Numbered from the stretch's first letter, positions 32,763 to 41,079 are shown. The stretch is DNA of 64,000 nt from RHKX01 sp964497825 (GCA_964497825.1 CAZCFA010000001.1:1-64000), one strand, 5' to 3'. Notes: generated by a model not told the origin, from the letters alone. Numbers and translations: made by a program.

Positions 32763-33746
32763 TCATCGAGACCGATCGCGCCCCGCAGCCGCCACTCGGG
32801 CCTCGAGCAGCGCGACCAGCTTGCGGCCGCTCCGCTCTGGCTCGAGCTTGATCTGGTTGCGCGTGAAGTGAACGACGGACCAGCCGGCGATCGTCAGCAG
32901 CTGATCGCGGTCGCGGTCGGACTCGGCCTTGAGCTTGCCGCCGTGCCAGCGCCACGAGTCGCACTCGACGATCAACCGCAGCTCGGGCCAGCAGAAGTCT
33001 GCGCGGAAGCGTCGGCCGTCGGTCGCCGTGACCTCGTACTGCGTCTCGGGCTCGGGGATCCCGATGCGGCGGCAGAGCCGCAGCATCCGCCGCTCGTTGA
33101 TCGAGTCGGTCTGCTTCGGATCGTCGCTGATCAGCGCCCGCAGGTTGGCGATCCCGCGCCGGCCCCTGTGCGCGGCGACGAGCTGCTCGAGCCGCGGGCG
33201 GTCGAGGCCCGGCCGCCCCGAGTCGGCCGCCATCAGCAGCGCCTCGAGCTCCTCGATACCGACCGATGCCGCGCAGTCGAGGATCGTCCGCGCCGGCGTC
33301 GTGCAGGGGATGCCGAAGCGGTCGATGACATCACGACGGACGATCTCCCGCTCGTGGACGACGATGCCGGCGATCGTGCGGCCGTTGCCGTAGGGGTTGC
33401 TGACGTGGGGCAGGCGCGGCACGGACTCCTCCATCCCGAGCAGCCAGGCGGCGGGCAGGTCGCTCACGGCCGATCTCGCTCCGCAGGCGTAGATGGCTGC
33501 GAGCAGGGTCTGGTGCGGCGAGTAGGGAGGGGGGTGGAGGGCGAAGACGCCGCGGTGGATCCGAAACAGCCTGCTCGCCTCAACGCGGGCCCGGACGGCG
33601 CGCGCGCTTAGCCCGATCCCGACGAGCTGGCCGAGCGTCAGCAGCTGCTTCTGGCCACCGCCGACCCGGGCGATCTGAGCCGCGATCTCACGCCGAGCCG
33701 CGGATTGCGGCAATGGGGGTGCCGGAATCTGCGCCTCGCGGGACAT
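32763..33746 (-). CDS. Vsr/DUF559-type nuclease domain protein with AbiEi-like N-terminus
   Basis: From the ATG at 33746 the protein has 327 residues. An N-terminal winged-helix-like segment (LTLGQLVGIGLSARAVRARVEASRLFRIHRGVFAL) resembles the AbiEi antitoxin-type DNA-binding domain. The C-terminal domain reads RFRADFCWPELRLIVECDSWRWHGG, then DRDRDQLLTIAGWSVVHFTRNQI, the DUF559/Vsr-like PD-(D/E)xK nuclease pattern with its D and ExD residues. Proteins of this architecture are common in Actinobacteria, function unknown. The first 20 or so codons coincide with a palindromic repeat copy; no other usable start precedes the conserved domain. Two repeat copies flank each side. Confidence 0.75.
   Translation of the reverse strand: MSREAQIPAPPLPQSAARREIAAQIARVGGGQKQLLTLGQLVGIGLSARAVRARVEASRLFRIHRGVFALHPPPYSPHQTLLAAIYACGARSAVSDLPAAWLLGMEESVPRLPHVSNPYGNGRTIAGIVVHEREIVRRDVIDRFGIPCTTPARTILDCAASVGIEELEALLMAADSGRPGLDRPRLEQLVAAHRGRRGIANLRALISDDPKQTDSINERRMLRLCRRIGIPEPETQYEVTATDGRRFRADFCWPELRLIVECDSWRWHGGKLKAESDRDRDQLLTIAGWSVVHFTRNQIKLEPERSGRKLVALLEARVAAAGRDRSR
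33697..33735 (-). repeat. Palindromic repeat copy C (at the 5' end of the nuclease gene)
   Basis: On the plus strand the arms read GCCGCGGATTGCGGC (33697-33711) and GCCGGAATCTGCGCC (33721-33735). Read on the minus strand, copy C has the same internal order as copies A and B, including the preceding GCCGAGATGTC. The ATG of the nuclease gene belongs to this repeat, so it encodes the protein's first residues (QIPAPPLPQSAARR). Confidence 0.8.
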
Positions 33747-33846
33747 CTCGGCCTCGGGGAACCCCGACGGGCGGACGGCCGCCCCCTTGCGGGAGAAAGG
33801 CCGCCCCCGCCTGGGCGAGCCGGCCGCGGCCGCGATCACGCGCCGA

Positions 33847-33885
33847 GCCGCGCATTGCGGCAATGGGAGTGCCGGAATCTGCGGC
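33847..33885 (-). repeat. Palindromic repeat copy D
   Basis: The arms GCCGCGCATTGCGGC and GCCGGAATCTGCGGC have the same orientation as copy C, 150 bp upstream of it on the nuclease strand. The spacing between C and D (150) matches the spacing between A and B (149). Confidence 0.8.
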
Positions 33886-33960
33886 GCGGCGGGAATCCAC
33901 CGTGCGCGGCGGGCCGGCACATGAGGCGGGCCCGCGCGACGCTCGGCGCCGCCGGGCGCG

Positions 33961-34090
33961 GCGCGACAGCCTGCCGTGCGCGGCGGCCGCCGGCGCCTGA
34001 CCTGGGGGCCGCCGTGGGATGTCGGATGCCGCGTGCCCCCAGCCGCGGCGAGGCGCGACAGCCCGCCGCGCGCGGCGGGACGCCGGCGCG
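33961..34090 (+). repeat. Imperfect direct repeat of about 37 bp
   Basis: GCGCGACAGC followed by CGGCG-rich sequence occurs at 33961 and again at 34053. The gene-free stretch 33747-34124 holds this, palindrome copy D and otherwise only high-GC sequence without a convincing frame. Confidence 0.45.
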
Positions 34091-34124
34091 ACGGCCGCCG
34101 CGCCCGGCTACAGCGGTTCGCCGC

Positions 34125-35039
34125 CTACCGCGGCTTCCGCGCCGAGAGGACCAGGTTGTAGAAGATCTGCGGCGGCAGCCGCGGCTCGAGCAGGGTCGAG
34201 TCGACCTTCTGCAACGCGAGGTAGCTGCGGAACGCGAACAGGCGCCAGCGGTAGGGGATCTCGTCCGGTTCGGCCGTCGCCTCGACCGTGCGCAGCAGCC
34301 AGCCGTAGAGGTTCGCGACCAGCTCCTCGCCGCGGATCCGCACGTCCTCGAAGCCGGCGCCGACGAGCAGCTCGTCGAGCGCGCCGGGGTCGAAGGCGTG
34401 GACGTCGACCTCGGCCTCCATCGCGTGCCCGTAGTCGGGGTCGGTTCCGTCGCCGTTGCGGGCGCCGGCGCCGACCGCGCGGCGCCACAGCGGCGCGGCA
34501 ACGGTCGCGGCCCGCTTCGGCCAGGCGGCGATCTGGTCGCCGTGGGCGGAAGGCTCGCCGCAGAAGGCGAGCGTGCCGCCGGGCTCCAGCACCCGCAACA
34601 GCTCGGCCGCGGCGGCGTCGAGGTCGGGCAGGTGGTGCAGGACCGCGTGGCCGAGCACGAGGTCGAAGGCGCCGTCGGGGAACGGCAGCCGCTCGGCGCC
34701 GGTGACTACCGTCTTGACGTCGAGGCCGAGCTGGTCGGCATTGGCCCGCAGCGCCGCCAGCATTCCCGGGGCGATGTCGGTCGCGGTCAGCCGTTCGATC
34801 AGCCCCGCCGCCATCAGGTTGAGCGAGAAGTAGCCGGTGCCGGCGCCGATCTCGAGCGCGTGCTCCCAGCCCCCCGGCGCGGCGCCGAGCGCCTTGCCGA
34901 GCTTTGAGATGACCTGCCGCCGGCCGACCGCGCCGAAGTCGATCCCCCACTTGGCGTCGTAGCTGGCCGCCGCCAGGTCGTGGTAGGCGGTGTTGACCTC
35001 GCGGATCCGCTCCGCCGTGGCATCGGCAGCCGCGGGCAT
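34125..35039 (-). CDS. Class I SAM-dependent methyltransferase
   Basis: This 304-residue Rossmann-fold methyltransferase has motif I ALEIGAGTGYFSLNLMAAG near residue 80, then TATDIAPGMLAALRANA and the LGHAVLHHLPDLDAAAAELLRVLEPGG stretch. The last 100 residues are a family-specific extension. It is divergent from the methyltransferase-branching enzyme-glycosyltransferase genes at 35.1-38.5 kb. The mycobacterial MGLP locus also contains a second methyltransferase gene (Rv3037c), so this could be its counterpart, which is inference only. Confidence 0.85.
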   Translation of the reverse strand: MPAAADATAERIREVNTAYHDLAAASYDAKWGIDFGAVGRRQVISKLGKALGAAPGGWEHALEIGAGTGYFSLNLMAAGLIERLTATDIAPGMLAALRANADQLGLDVKTVVTGAERLPFPDGAFDLVLGHAVLHHLPDLDAAAAELLRVLEPGGTLAFCGEPSAHGDQIAAWPKRAATVAAPLWRRAVGAGARNGDGTDPDYGHAMEAEVDVHAFDPGALDELLVGAGFEDVRIRGEELVANLYGWLLRTVEATAEPDEIPYRWRLFAFRSYLALQKVDSTLLEPRLPPQIFYNLVLSARKPR

Positions 35040-35050
35040 GCGCGGGACTG

Positions 35051-35056
35051 TAGCGT
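35051..35056 (+). promoter_or_regulatory. Leaderless-type -10 element (TAGCGT)
   Basis: TAGCGT ends 9 nt before the GTG at 35066, within the 26-bp gap between two divergent methyltransferase genes, so the three-gene operon may be transcribed with almost no leader. Confidence 0.4.
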
Positions 35057-35065
35057 CCGCCAGTC

Positions 35066-35836
35066 GTGCCGAAGCGCTACCTGCAGGACGACCAGCCCGA
35101 GGGCGTGCCGCCGCTGGAGCTGACCGGCGAGCGCACCCTTCCCGACGTCCCCGAGGAGAACTACTGGTACCGGCGTCACCTCGTCGTCTACGAGTGGATC
35201 GCCGCCCGGGTGGAGGGGATGCGGGTCGCCGACCTCGCCTGCGGCGAAGGCTACGGCTCGGCGCTGCTGGCCGAGCGCGCCGCCGCCGTGGTCGGCGTCG
35301 ACGCCAACCCCGATGCGCACGAGCACGCGCGGCTGCGCTACGTGCGACCCAACCTCCGGTTCGAGCGCGACCTGGTCGAGAACGTCGGCGCGATCGACCC
35401 GGCGCCCGACGCCGTCGTCTTCCTGCAGACGATCGAGCACATCGAGGACGTGCCGGCGCTGCTCGCCGCGATCGCCGCCGCGGCGCCGCTGGCCTTCATC
35501 TCGACCCCGAACCGGCTCACGCTCGCGCCCGCCGGGGCCGAGAAGTCCGGCAACCCCTGGCACCTGCGCGAGTACCTGCTCGGTGAGTACCGGGAGCTGC
35601 TCGAGGGCGCGTTCACCGAGGTCGAGCTGCTCGGCCTCTTCCACGCCGGCAAGCTCGCCGTGCACGAGCGCGCGATCGCGCTCGGCTGGGATCGCGTCCA
35701 CCGCGCGCTGCGGCTGACGAGGCCGTTCTACGACCGGTTCACGCCGGCGATCGCCAGCTCCGACTTCGCGCTTCGCGGCGGGGCCGAGGCGGACCTCGAA
35801 CGGGCGCTGGACTTCGTCGCCGTCTGCCGGCGTTGA
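35066..35836 (+). CDS. SAM-dependent methyltransferase, Rv3030-like
   Basis: This 256-residue protein begins with a family-specific PPLELTGERTLPDVPEENYWYRRHLVVYEW before motif I (VADLACGEGYGSALLAERA). The T-G-E-R-T-x-P...E-E-N-Y-W-x-R-R-H motif is the one I associate with M. tuberculosis Rv3030, a methyltransferase of 6-O-methylglucose lipopolysaccharide (MGLP) synthesis. The following genes match Rv3031 and Rv3032 in order, which strengthens the assignment. The stop overlaps the start of the next gene (TTGA). Confidence 0.85.
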   Translation: MPKRYLQDDQPEGVPPLELTGERTLPDVPEENYWYRRHLVVYEWIAARVEGMRVADLACGEGYGSALLAERAAAVVGVDANPDAHEHARLRYVRPNLRFERDLVENVGAIDPAPDAVVFLQTIEHIEDVPALLAAIAAAAPLAFISTPNRLTLAPAGAEKSGNPWHLREYLLGEYRELLEGAFTEVELLGLFHAGKLAVHERAIALGWDRVHRALRLTRPFYDRFTPAIASSDFALRGGAEADLERALDFVAVCRR

Positions 35837-37239
35837 GCGAGCGCATCGGCGACATCGCGATCGTCCTGCACTCGCACATGCCCTACGTCGAGGGCTACGG
35901 GACCTACCCGTTCGGCGAGGAGTGGCTGTTCGACGCGGTGCTCCGCTCGCACCTGCCGGTGCTCGCCGTTGCCGCCGAGCTGACGATCAGCGTCACGCCG
36001 GTGCTCGCCGACCAGCTCGAGGACCCGGCGACGGCCGAGCGGCTGGTCGCGTTCGGCCGCGAGCTCCGGGTCCGATCGGCCGAGCTCGACGCCGCCGACG
36101 TCGAGCCCGAGCTGGCGCCGGCCTGCGTGGCGGAGGCGGTCCGCTACCGGGCCGCGCTCGCCGAGCTCGAGCGCTTCGGCGGCGACCCGCTCGCCGCCTT
36201 CGCGGCGGCCGAGCGCGAGGGCCGCATCGAGCTGCTCGCCTCGGCCGCGACCCACGCGGTGCTGCCGCTGCTCGCCAGCCGCGAGGGGCGGCTGCTGCAG
36301 CTCGACGCCGGGCTCGCCTCGCACCGGCGGCGGTTCGGCGAGCCGCGCGGCTTCTGGCTTCCCGAGTGCGCCTACGAGCCCGGGCTCGAGGACCCGCTGG
36401 CCGACTTCGGGATCGAGCACTTCTGCGTCGATCGCTCCGCCTACGAGCGCGCCGGCGAGGCGATGCGCCCGATCGCGGCCGGCACCGCCGTGGCCTTCCC
36501 GATCGACTGGGAGGCGATCTCGTGGCTGTGGTCGATGAGCGGCTACCCGTCCGATCCCGGCCACGCCGACTTCCACCGCAAGTCGCTGCGCGGTTGCCGT
36601 CCCTGGTCGATCGGCGGCGGGCCCTACGACCCGGCCGCCGCCGCCGCCCGGGCCCGGACGCAGGCGCGCGAGTTCGCCGCCGCCGCCGCCGCCCGGCTCG
36701 CCGCTCACCGCGACGCCGCCGGCGAGCCCGGCCTGATCACGTTCGCGGTCGACACCGAGCTGCTCGGACACTGGTGGTGGGAGGGGCCGCACTGGCTCGA
36801 GGAGGTGCTGCGGGCGCTGCCGGCGGCGGGGGTGCGGCCGCTGACGCTGTCGCGGGCCCGCGAGCAGCACGGCGCCGCCGCGCTCGAGCTGCGCCGCTCG
36901 AGCTGGGGCGCGGGCAAGGACCTGCGCACCTGGGACTCGCCCGCGGTCGCCGACCTCGCCTGGGCCGCGCGCAGCCTCGAGCTGCGGGTCCTGCGCGAGA
37001 TCGGAGCCGGCCGGCTGCGCGGGCCGGCGCTGCTCCGTGCCGCCCGCGAGCTGCTCGCCGTGCAGTCGAGCGACTGGGCGTTCCTCGACTACACCCGGCA
37101 GGCCGGCGACTACCCGCTGGAGCGTGCCGTCACGCACTCACGAGCCCTGTTCGAGGCCATAGAATCGGGCGACGAGGCCGATCCCGCGCTGCGCAACCTC
37201 GCCCCCGACCTCTCGACCTCGCCGCTGCTCGAGCCATGA
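35833..37239 (+). CDS. GH57 1,4-alpha-glucan branching enzyme, Rv3031-like
   Basis: The 468-residue protein has the GH57/DUF1957 motifs in order: VLHSHMPYVEG at the N-terminus, FWLPECAYEPGLED with the catalytic nucleophile Glu near residue 178, and FAVDTELLGHWWWEGP with the acid/base Asp near residue 307, then a C-terminal helical domain (LRTWDSPAVADLAWAARSLE). This is the branching-enzyme subgroup that introduces alpha-1,6 branches in glucans or methylglucose polysaccharides. The start is a TTG that overlaps the upstream stop. Confidence 0.92.
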   Translation: MSERIGDIAIVLHSHMPYVEGYGTYPFGEEWLFDAVLRSHLPVLAVAAELTISVTPVLADQLEDPATAERLVAFGRELRVRSAELDAADVEPELAPACVAEAVRYRAALAELERFGGDPLAAFAAAEREGRIELLASAATHAVLPLLASREGRLLQLDAGLASHRRRFGEPRGFWLPECAYEPGLEDPLADFGIEHFCVDRSAYERAGEAMRPIAAGTAVAFPIDWEAISWLWSMSGYPSDPGHADFHRKSLRGCRPWSIGGGPYDPAAAAARARTQAREFAAAAAARLAAHRDAAGEPGLITFAVDTELLGHWWWEGPHWLEEVLRALPAAGVRPLTLSRAREQHGAAALELRRSSWGAGKDLRTWDSPAVADLAWAARSLELRVLREIGAGRLRGPALLRAARELLAVQSSDWAFLDYTRQAGDYPLERAVTHSRALFEAIESGDEADPALRNLAPDLSTSPLLEP

Positions 37240-37270
37240 CCCGCAGGAACCGACCGCCACGGGGCGCCGC

Positions 37271-38476
37271 GTGAGCCGCGCGCTGATCCTCTCCTGGGAG
37301 TACCCGCCGTTGATCGAGGGCGGGCTCGCGCGCCACGTGCGCAAGCTCTCCGAGGGCCTCGTCGACCACGACGTCGAGGTCCACGTCCTCACCCGCGGCG
37401 GCGAGGAGTCCCCGGACGAGGAGGTCGTCGCCGGCGTCAACGTCCACCGCGTCCGCGAGCCCACCCGCCCCCGCGACCTCGGCGAGTTCGTGACCTGGAT
37501 CGAGCGCATGAACGCCGACATGCTCGCCGCCGGGGTCGAGCTCGGCGACCGCTGGGACTTCGACCTCGTCCACGGCCACGACTGGCTCGTCGCCGCCGCC
37601 TGCGACCACCTCGCGCGCCGGTTCGGGGCGCCGCTGGTGACGACGATCCACGCGACCGAGCACGGTCGCCATCAGGGCTGGGTCGACAAGCACCCACAGT
37701 CCTACATCCACGGGGTCGAGCGCTGGATCACGAACCGCTCCGACCGGGTGATCACCTGCTCCTCCTACATGCGCGAGCAGGTCGCCGACATCTTCGCCGT
37801 CGCCGAGCAGCGGATCGTCGTCATCCCCAACGGCATCGACCCCGGCGACCTGCCCGCCGCCGGCCGCGACGAGCTCGCACGGCTGCGCGGCGAGTTCGCC
37901 GCCGCCGACGAACGGCTCGTCCTGCTGATCGGGCGCCTCGTCTACGAGAAGGGCTTCCAGATCGCGCTCGAGGCGATGCCGGAGCTGATCGAGCGCGTGC
38001 CCGGCACCCGCTTTCTCGTCGCCGGCTCGGGCACCCACGAGGAGCAGCTGCGGGCGCAGGCGCGCGAGCTCGGCCTGATTGAGCACGGAACCTTCCTCGG
38101 CTGGATCGGCGACGACGTCCTGCACCAGCTCTACCGGATCGCCGACGTCTGCGTGGTCCCCTCGATCTACGAGCCGTTCGGGCTTGTCGCGCTCGAGGCG
38201 ATGGCCTCGGGCTGCCCCTGCATCGTCGCCGACACCGGCGGCCTGCGCGAGGTCGTCCCGCACGACGAGGTCGGGTTGCGCTTCCGCACCCGGGACCCCG
38301 AGGAGCTCGGTCGGATGATGGAGCGGGTGCTGACCGATGCGGCGCTCTGCGAGCGGCTCGTCGCCGAGGCCGCCGAGCACGTGCTGCGGTTCGACTGGGA
38401 CGACGTCGCCGCCCGCACCGCGGCGGTCTACGCCGGGCTGCTGGCGCGGCGGCGCCGCGGCGCCGCGGCCCGCTGA
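37271..38476 (+). CDS. GT4 glycosyltransferase, Rv3032-like
   Basis: This 401-residue retaining glycosyltransferase of the GT-B fold has the N-terminal LSWEYPPLIEGGLARHVRKLSEGL, the HGHDWLVA segment, the nucleotide-sugar region LIGRLVYEKGFQIALEAMP and the EX7E motif EPFGLVALEAMASGCP. This subgroup builds alpha-1,4-glucans (as Rv3032 does for MGLP and glycogen). It starts at a GTG 31 nt after the branching enzyme and completes the methyltransferase-branching enzyme-glucosyltransferase operon. Confidence 0.92.
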   Translation: MSRALILSWEYPPLIEGGLARHVRKLSEGLVDHDVEVHVLTRGGEESPDEEVVAGVNVHRVREPTRPRDLGEFVTWIERMNADMLAAGVELGDRWDFDLVHGHDWLVAAACDHLARRFGAPLVTTIHATEHGRHQGWVDKHPQSYIHGVERWITNRSDRVITCSSYMREQVADIFAVAEQRIVVIPNGIDPGDLPAAGRDELARLRGEFAAADERLVLLIGRLVYEKGFQIALEAMPELIERVPGTRFLVAGSGTHEEQLRAQARELGLIEHGTFLGWIGDDVLHQLYRIADVCVVPSIYEPFGLVALEAMASGCPCIVADTGGLREVVPHDEVGLRFRTRDPEELGRMMERVLTDAALCERLVAEAAEHVLRFDWDDVAARTAAVYAGLLARRRRGAAAR

Positions 38477-38488
38477 GGCGGTTCACGC

Positions 38489-38517
38489 TTGCGCGCCATC
38501 GACTTTTCGTCAATAAT
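38489..38517 (+). promoter_or_regulatory. Promoter with TTGCGC-17-AATAAT, leaderless
   Basis: TTGCGC (38489-38494), a 17-nt spacer and AATAAT (38512-38517) lie in an unusually AT-rich pocket. The -10 ends 7 nt before the ATG at 38525, so the transcript should start at or next to the start codon. Confidence 0.5.
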
Positions 38518-38524
38518 CGTGCCG

Positions 38525-40231
38525 ATGTCTCGTCGCGCCCTGGGAGGGTTGCTCGCGCTCTGCTGCCTGATGCTGGTCGGATCGGCGCCCGCGACCGCGT
38601 CCGCGAAGAAGAAGCCGAAGGACCCGGTGCTGAAGCCGGCGACCTACCCCGACATGACCACCTACCAGTGCCGGACCGACGCGATCCCGATTCATCCGGG
38701 CCAGAACGTCAACGACTTCACGGTGACCAGGACCTGCCCCAATGCGGTCAAGGTCAGCGGACCCGGCGACGCCTCGATCTTCAACGCGGGCTCGACCGCG
38801 GAGGGCTACATAACCCGGTTCAAGCCGAGCATGGTCGAGGTCCACCCCGACGGCTCGGTCACGACCCCGAGCGTCTGGGACCTGCACCTCCATCACGTCG
38901 TCTGGCTGCGCGGCGGCAGCGGGCCGACCTTCGCCTCGGGCGAGGAGAAGACGGTCGCGATGGAGCCGCAGGGCTACGGGATCAAGGTCAAGGCGACCGA
39001 GAACTGGGGTCTGAACCAGATGATCCACAACCTCAACGCCAGCGACGGGCGCTCGGTCTACATCACCTGGGAGATCGACTGGGTCCCGGAGACGACCCCG
39101 GCCCGGACCGACATCGAGGACGTCACCGTGCGCTGGCTCGACGTCGCCGGCCTGCCGCAGATCTACCCGGTTTTCGACGCCGAGAAGGGCTATGACCTCG
39201 ACGGCGACGGCAAGTGGACGTTCCCCGACGACGTCCCGACCGACCCCTCGGCGCCGGGCTACGAGGAGCGCGGCAAGATCAGCCAGGCGCGCCAGTGGAC
39301 CGTGCCCGCGAGCGGCGCCACGCTCGTGTTCACCGCCGGCCACATGCACCCGGGCGGGCTCCGGGTCATGCTCAAGGCCGGTCGCGACGGTCCCGACGAG
39401 GGCACCGTCCCCGGCGACAGCGCCGGCGAGGTGAAGCGCCTGTTCCGATCCGACGCCCGCTACTACGAGCCCGCCGGCGCGGTCAGCTGGGACGTCGCGA
39501 TCGAGGCGACCGCCCGCGACTGGCGGATCCGGCTCAAGCCCGGCGACCGGGTCTGGATCAACGTCACCTACAAGGTCAAGCGCGCCTCCTGGTACGAGTC
39601 GATGGGGATCATGCCGCTGTCGTGGACGCCGAGCCCGGATGCGGCCGCGCGCGACCCCTGGGAGGACGGCGGCGAGGTCAAGGCGATGTACAAGCGCGGC
39701 GGCGTCCTCACCCACCGCCGGCTGAAGGAGAACATCGACTTCAAGGCCCGCAAGAACCTCGGCCTGCCCGACCCGCGCGACCTTCGCGCCGGCCGTCCGG
39801 TGCCGCAGGCGGGGATCCCGATCCGCAGCTTCTTCAACACGATCGGCGGCTTCTCCGCCGTCCGTGGCTTCCCGGCGAGCCAGATGCGGCCGCCGACGAT
39901 CGCGTCCGGCCAGACGGTGACGTTCGAGAACCAGGACGCGCTCGCCGGCACCCCGAACAGCGCCCAGGCCTGGCACTCGATCACCTCCTGCCGCGCTCCC
40001 TGCAACAAGGGCACCGGGATCGGCTACCCGCTGGCGAACGGGCCGATCAAGTTCGACTCCGGCCAGCTCGGCTACGGCCGCGGGACCAGCGCCGGCGTCA
40101 CGACCGGGGACAACACCTACACGACGCCGCCGCTGACGACGAGCCCGACCGCGAACAAGCGCGGCACCACCTACACCTACTTCTGCCGGATCCACCCCTA
40201 CATGCGGGGCTCGATCCGGGTCGTCGACTAG
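38525..40231 (+). CDS. Secreted cupredoxin-like, histidine-rich protein
   Basis: From the ATG at 38525 the protein has 568 residues with a signal peptide (LGGLLALCCLMLVGSAPATASA). The central part has histidine clusters (DLHLHHVVWL; FTAGHMHPGGLRVML) that could bind metal; the pattern resembles the plant SURNod19 domain, which I cannot confirm. The C-terminal 110 residues look like a cupredoxin: a hydrophobic strand with QTVTFENQD, a conserved WHSITSC, and TYFCRIHPYMRGSIRV with the Cys-x2-His-x3-Met copper ligand pattern. It interrupts the polysaccharide locus but has its own promoter. Confidence 0.6.
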   Translation: MSRRALGGLLALCCLMLVGSAPATASAKKKPKDPVLKPATYPDMTTYQCRTDAIPIHPGQNVNDFTVTRTCPNAVKVSGPGDASIFNAGSTAEGYITRFKPSMVEVHPDGSVTTPSVWDLHLHHVVWLRGGSGPTFASGEEKTVAMEPQGYGIKVKATENWGLNQMIHNLNASDGRSVYITWEIDWVPETTPARTDIEDVTVRWLDVAGLPQIYPVFDAEKGYDLDGDGKWTFPDDVPTDPSAPGYEERGKISQARQWTVPASGATLVFTAGHMHPGGLRVMLKAGRDGPDEGTVPGDSAGEVKRLFRSDARYYEPAGAVSWDVAIEATARDWRIRLKPGDRVWINVTYKVKRASWYESMGIMPLSWTPSPDAAARDPWEDGGEVKAMYKRGGVLTHRRLKENIDFKARKNLGLPDPRDLRAGRPVPQAGIPIRSFFNTIGGFSAVRGFPASQMRPPTIASGQTVTFENQDALAGTPNSAQAWHSITSCRAPCNKGTGIGYPLANGPIKFDSGQLGYGRGTSAGVTTGDNTYTTPPLTTSPTANKRGTTYTYFCRIHPYMRGSIRVVD

Positions 40232-40971
40232 CGCGGGCCCGCGGGCCCGTAGTCGGCGGGCTCGACCGGGTCCGGCCAGCGCAGGCGCTCGGGCGCGGGC
40301 CGCATCCGCACGACCCGCGCCGGCGCCCCGGCGGCGACCGCGTTGGCGGGGATGTCGCGGGTGACGACCGCGCCGGCGCCGATGATCGCGTTGTCGCCGA
40401 CGGTGACGCCGCGGAGGATCTGGGCGCCGTAGCCGATCCAGACGTTGGCGCCGACGACGACGTCGCGCTTGTAGATCCCCTGCAGCCGGATCGGCCGCTC
40501 GGGGTCGGTGACGACGTGGTCGAAGTCGATCAGCATCACCCGGTCGGCGACCACGCACTGCTCGCCGATCGCGACCCGCTGGTAGGCGGAGATCGTGCAG
40601 TCCTGGCCGAGCACGGTCTTCGCCCCGATCTCGACGCTGCCCTCGTGGCAGCGGATCTTGGTCCCGGCGCCGATCCAGGCGAAGCGGCCGAAGCGGATCA
40701 CGCCGCGGCGGCCGATCTGCAGCTGCAGGCGCGGGCCGAGAAAGAGCATGCCGTCGGTACGCCAGCGGTGGCCGGCGACGGTCAGCCAGCGCCGGGCGAG
40801 GAAGCGGGCGAGCAGCAGCGCGTACTTGGCGTCGAGCATCCCGTGCGAGGCCGCGAACCCAAGCGCCGCCAGGCCGCGGGCCGGCGGGCCGCCGCGGCCG
40901 TCCGCCCCCGGCGCGGCCGCGGAACCGTCGGTGGCGGGACGCGGATGCTCTGTCAGCGCCGGCGAGCGCAC
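40228..40971 (-). CDS. Hexapeptide-repeat acyltransferase
   Basis: This 247-residue protein has left-handed beta-helix hexapeptide repeats (IGAGTKIRCHEGSVEIGAKTVLG; VVVGANVWIGYGAQILRGVTVGDNAIIGAGAVV) and the C-terminal AGAPARVVR loop of the maltose/galactoside acetyltransferase group. In M. tuberculosis a hexapeptide acetyltransferase (Rv3034c) is part of the MGLP locus, and its presence next to the Rv3030-Rv3032-like genes suggests the same job of acylating the polysaccharide. It converges with the cupredoxin-like gene and overlaps it by 4 nt. Confidence 0.85.
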   Translation of the reverse strand: MRSPALTEHPRPATDGSAAAPGADGRGGPPARGLAALGFAASHGMLDAKYALLLARFLARRWLTVAGHRWRTDGMLFLGPRLQLQIGRRGVIRFGRFAWIGAGTKIRCHEGSVEIGAKTVLGQDCTISAYQRVAIGEQCVVADRVMLIDFDHVVTDPERPIRLQGIYKRDVVVGANVWIGYGAQILRGVTVGDNAIIGAGAVVTRDIPANAVAAGAPARVVRMRPAPERLRWPDPVEPADYGPAGPR

Positions 40972-40979
40972 GGGCCGGG

Positions 40980-40985
40980 ATCATA
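40980..40985 (-). promoter_or_regulatory. Leaderless-type -10 element (TATGAT)
   Basis: On the minus strand TATGAT ends 8 nt before the GTG of the acyltransferase gene, with no ribosome-binding site between. Confidence 0.5.
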
Positions 40986-41079
40986 GGTCGGCGCGGCGCC
41001 GCCCCGGCGCGTCCGTCCACCGGCGCGGCCGCGCCGCCCCGGCGTGGCCGCCCACCGCCGTGGCATAGTCCGCCGCCCG

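Noticed and set aside
32236..33885. Palindromes as tRNA genes or intrinsic terminators
   Set aside because: They lack a cloverleaf, an anticodon loop and a U-tract; both orientations occur, and one lies within a coding start.
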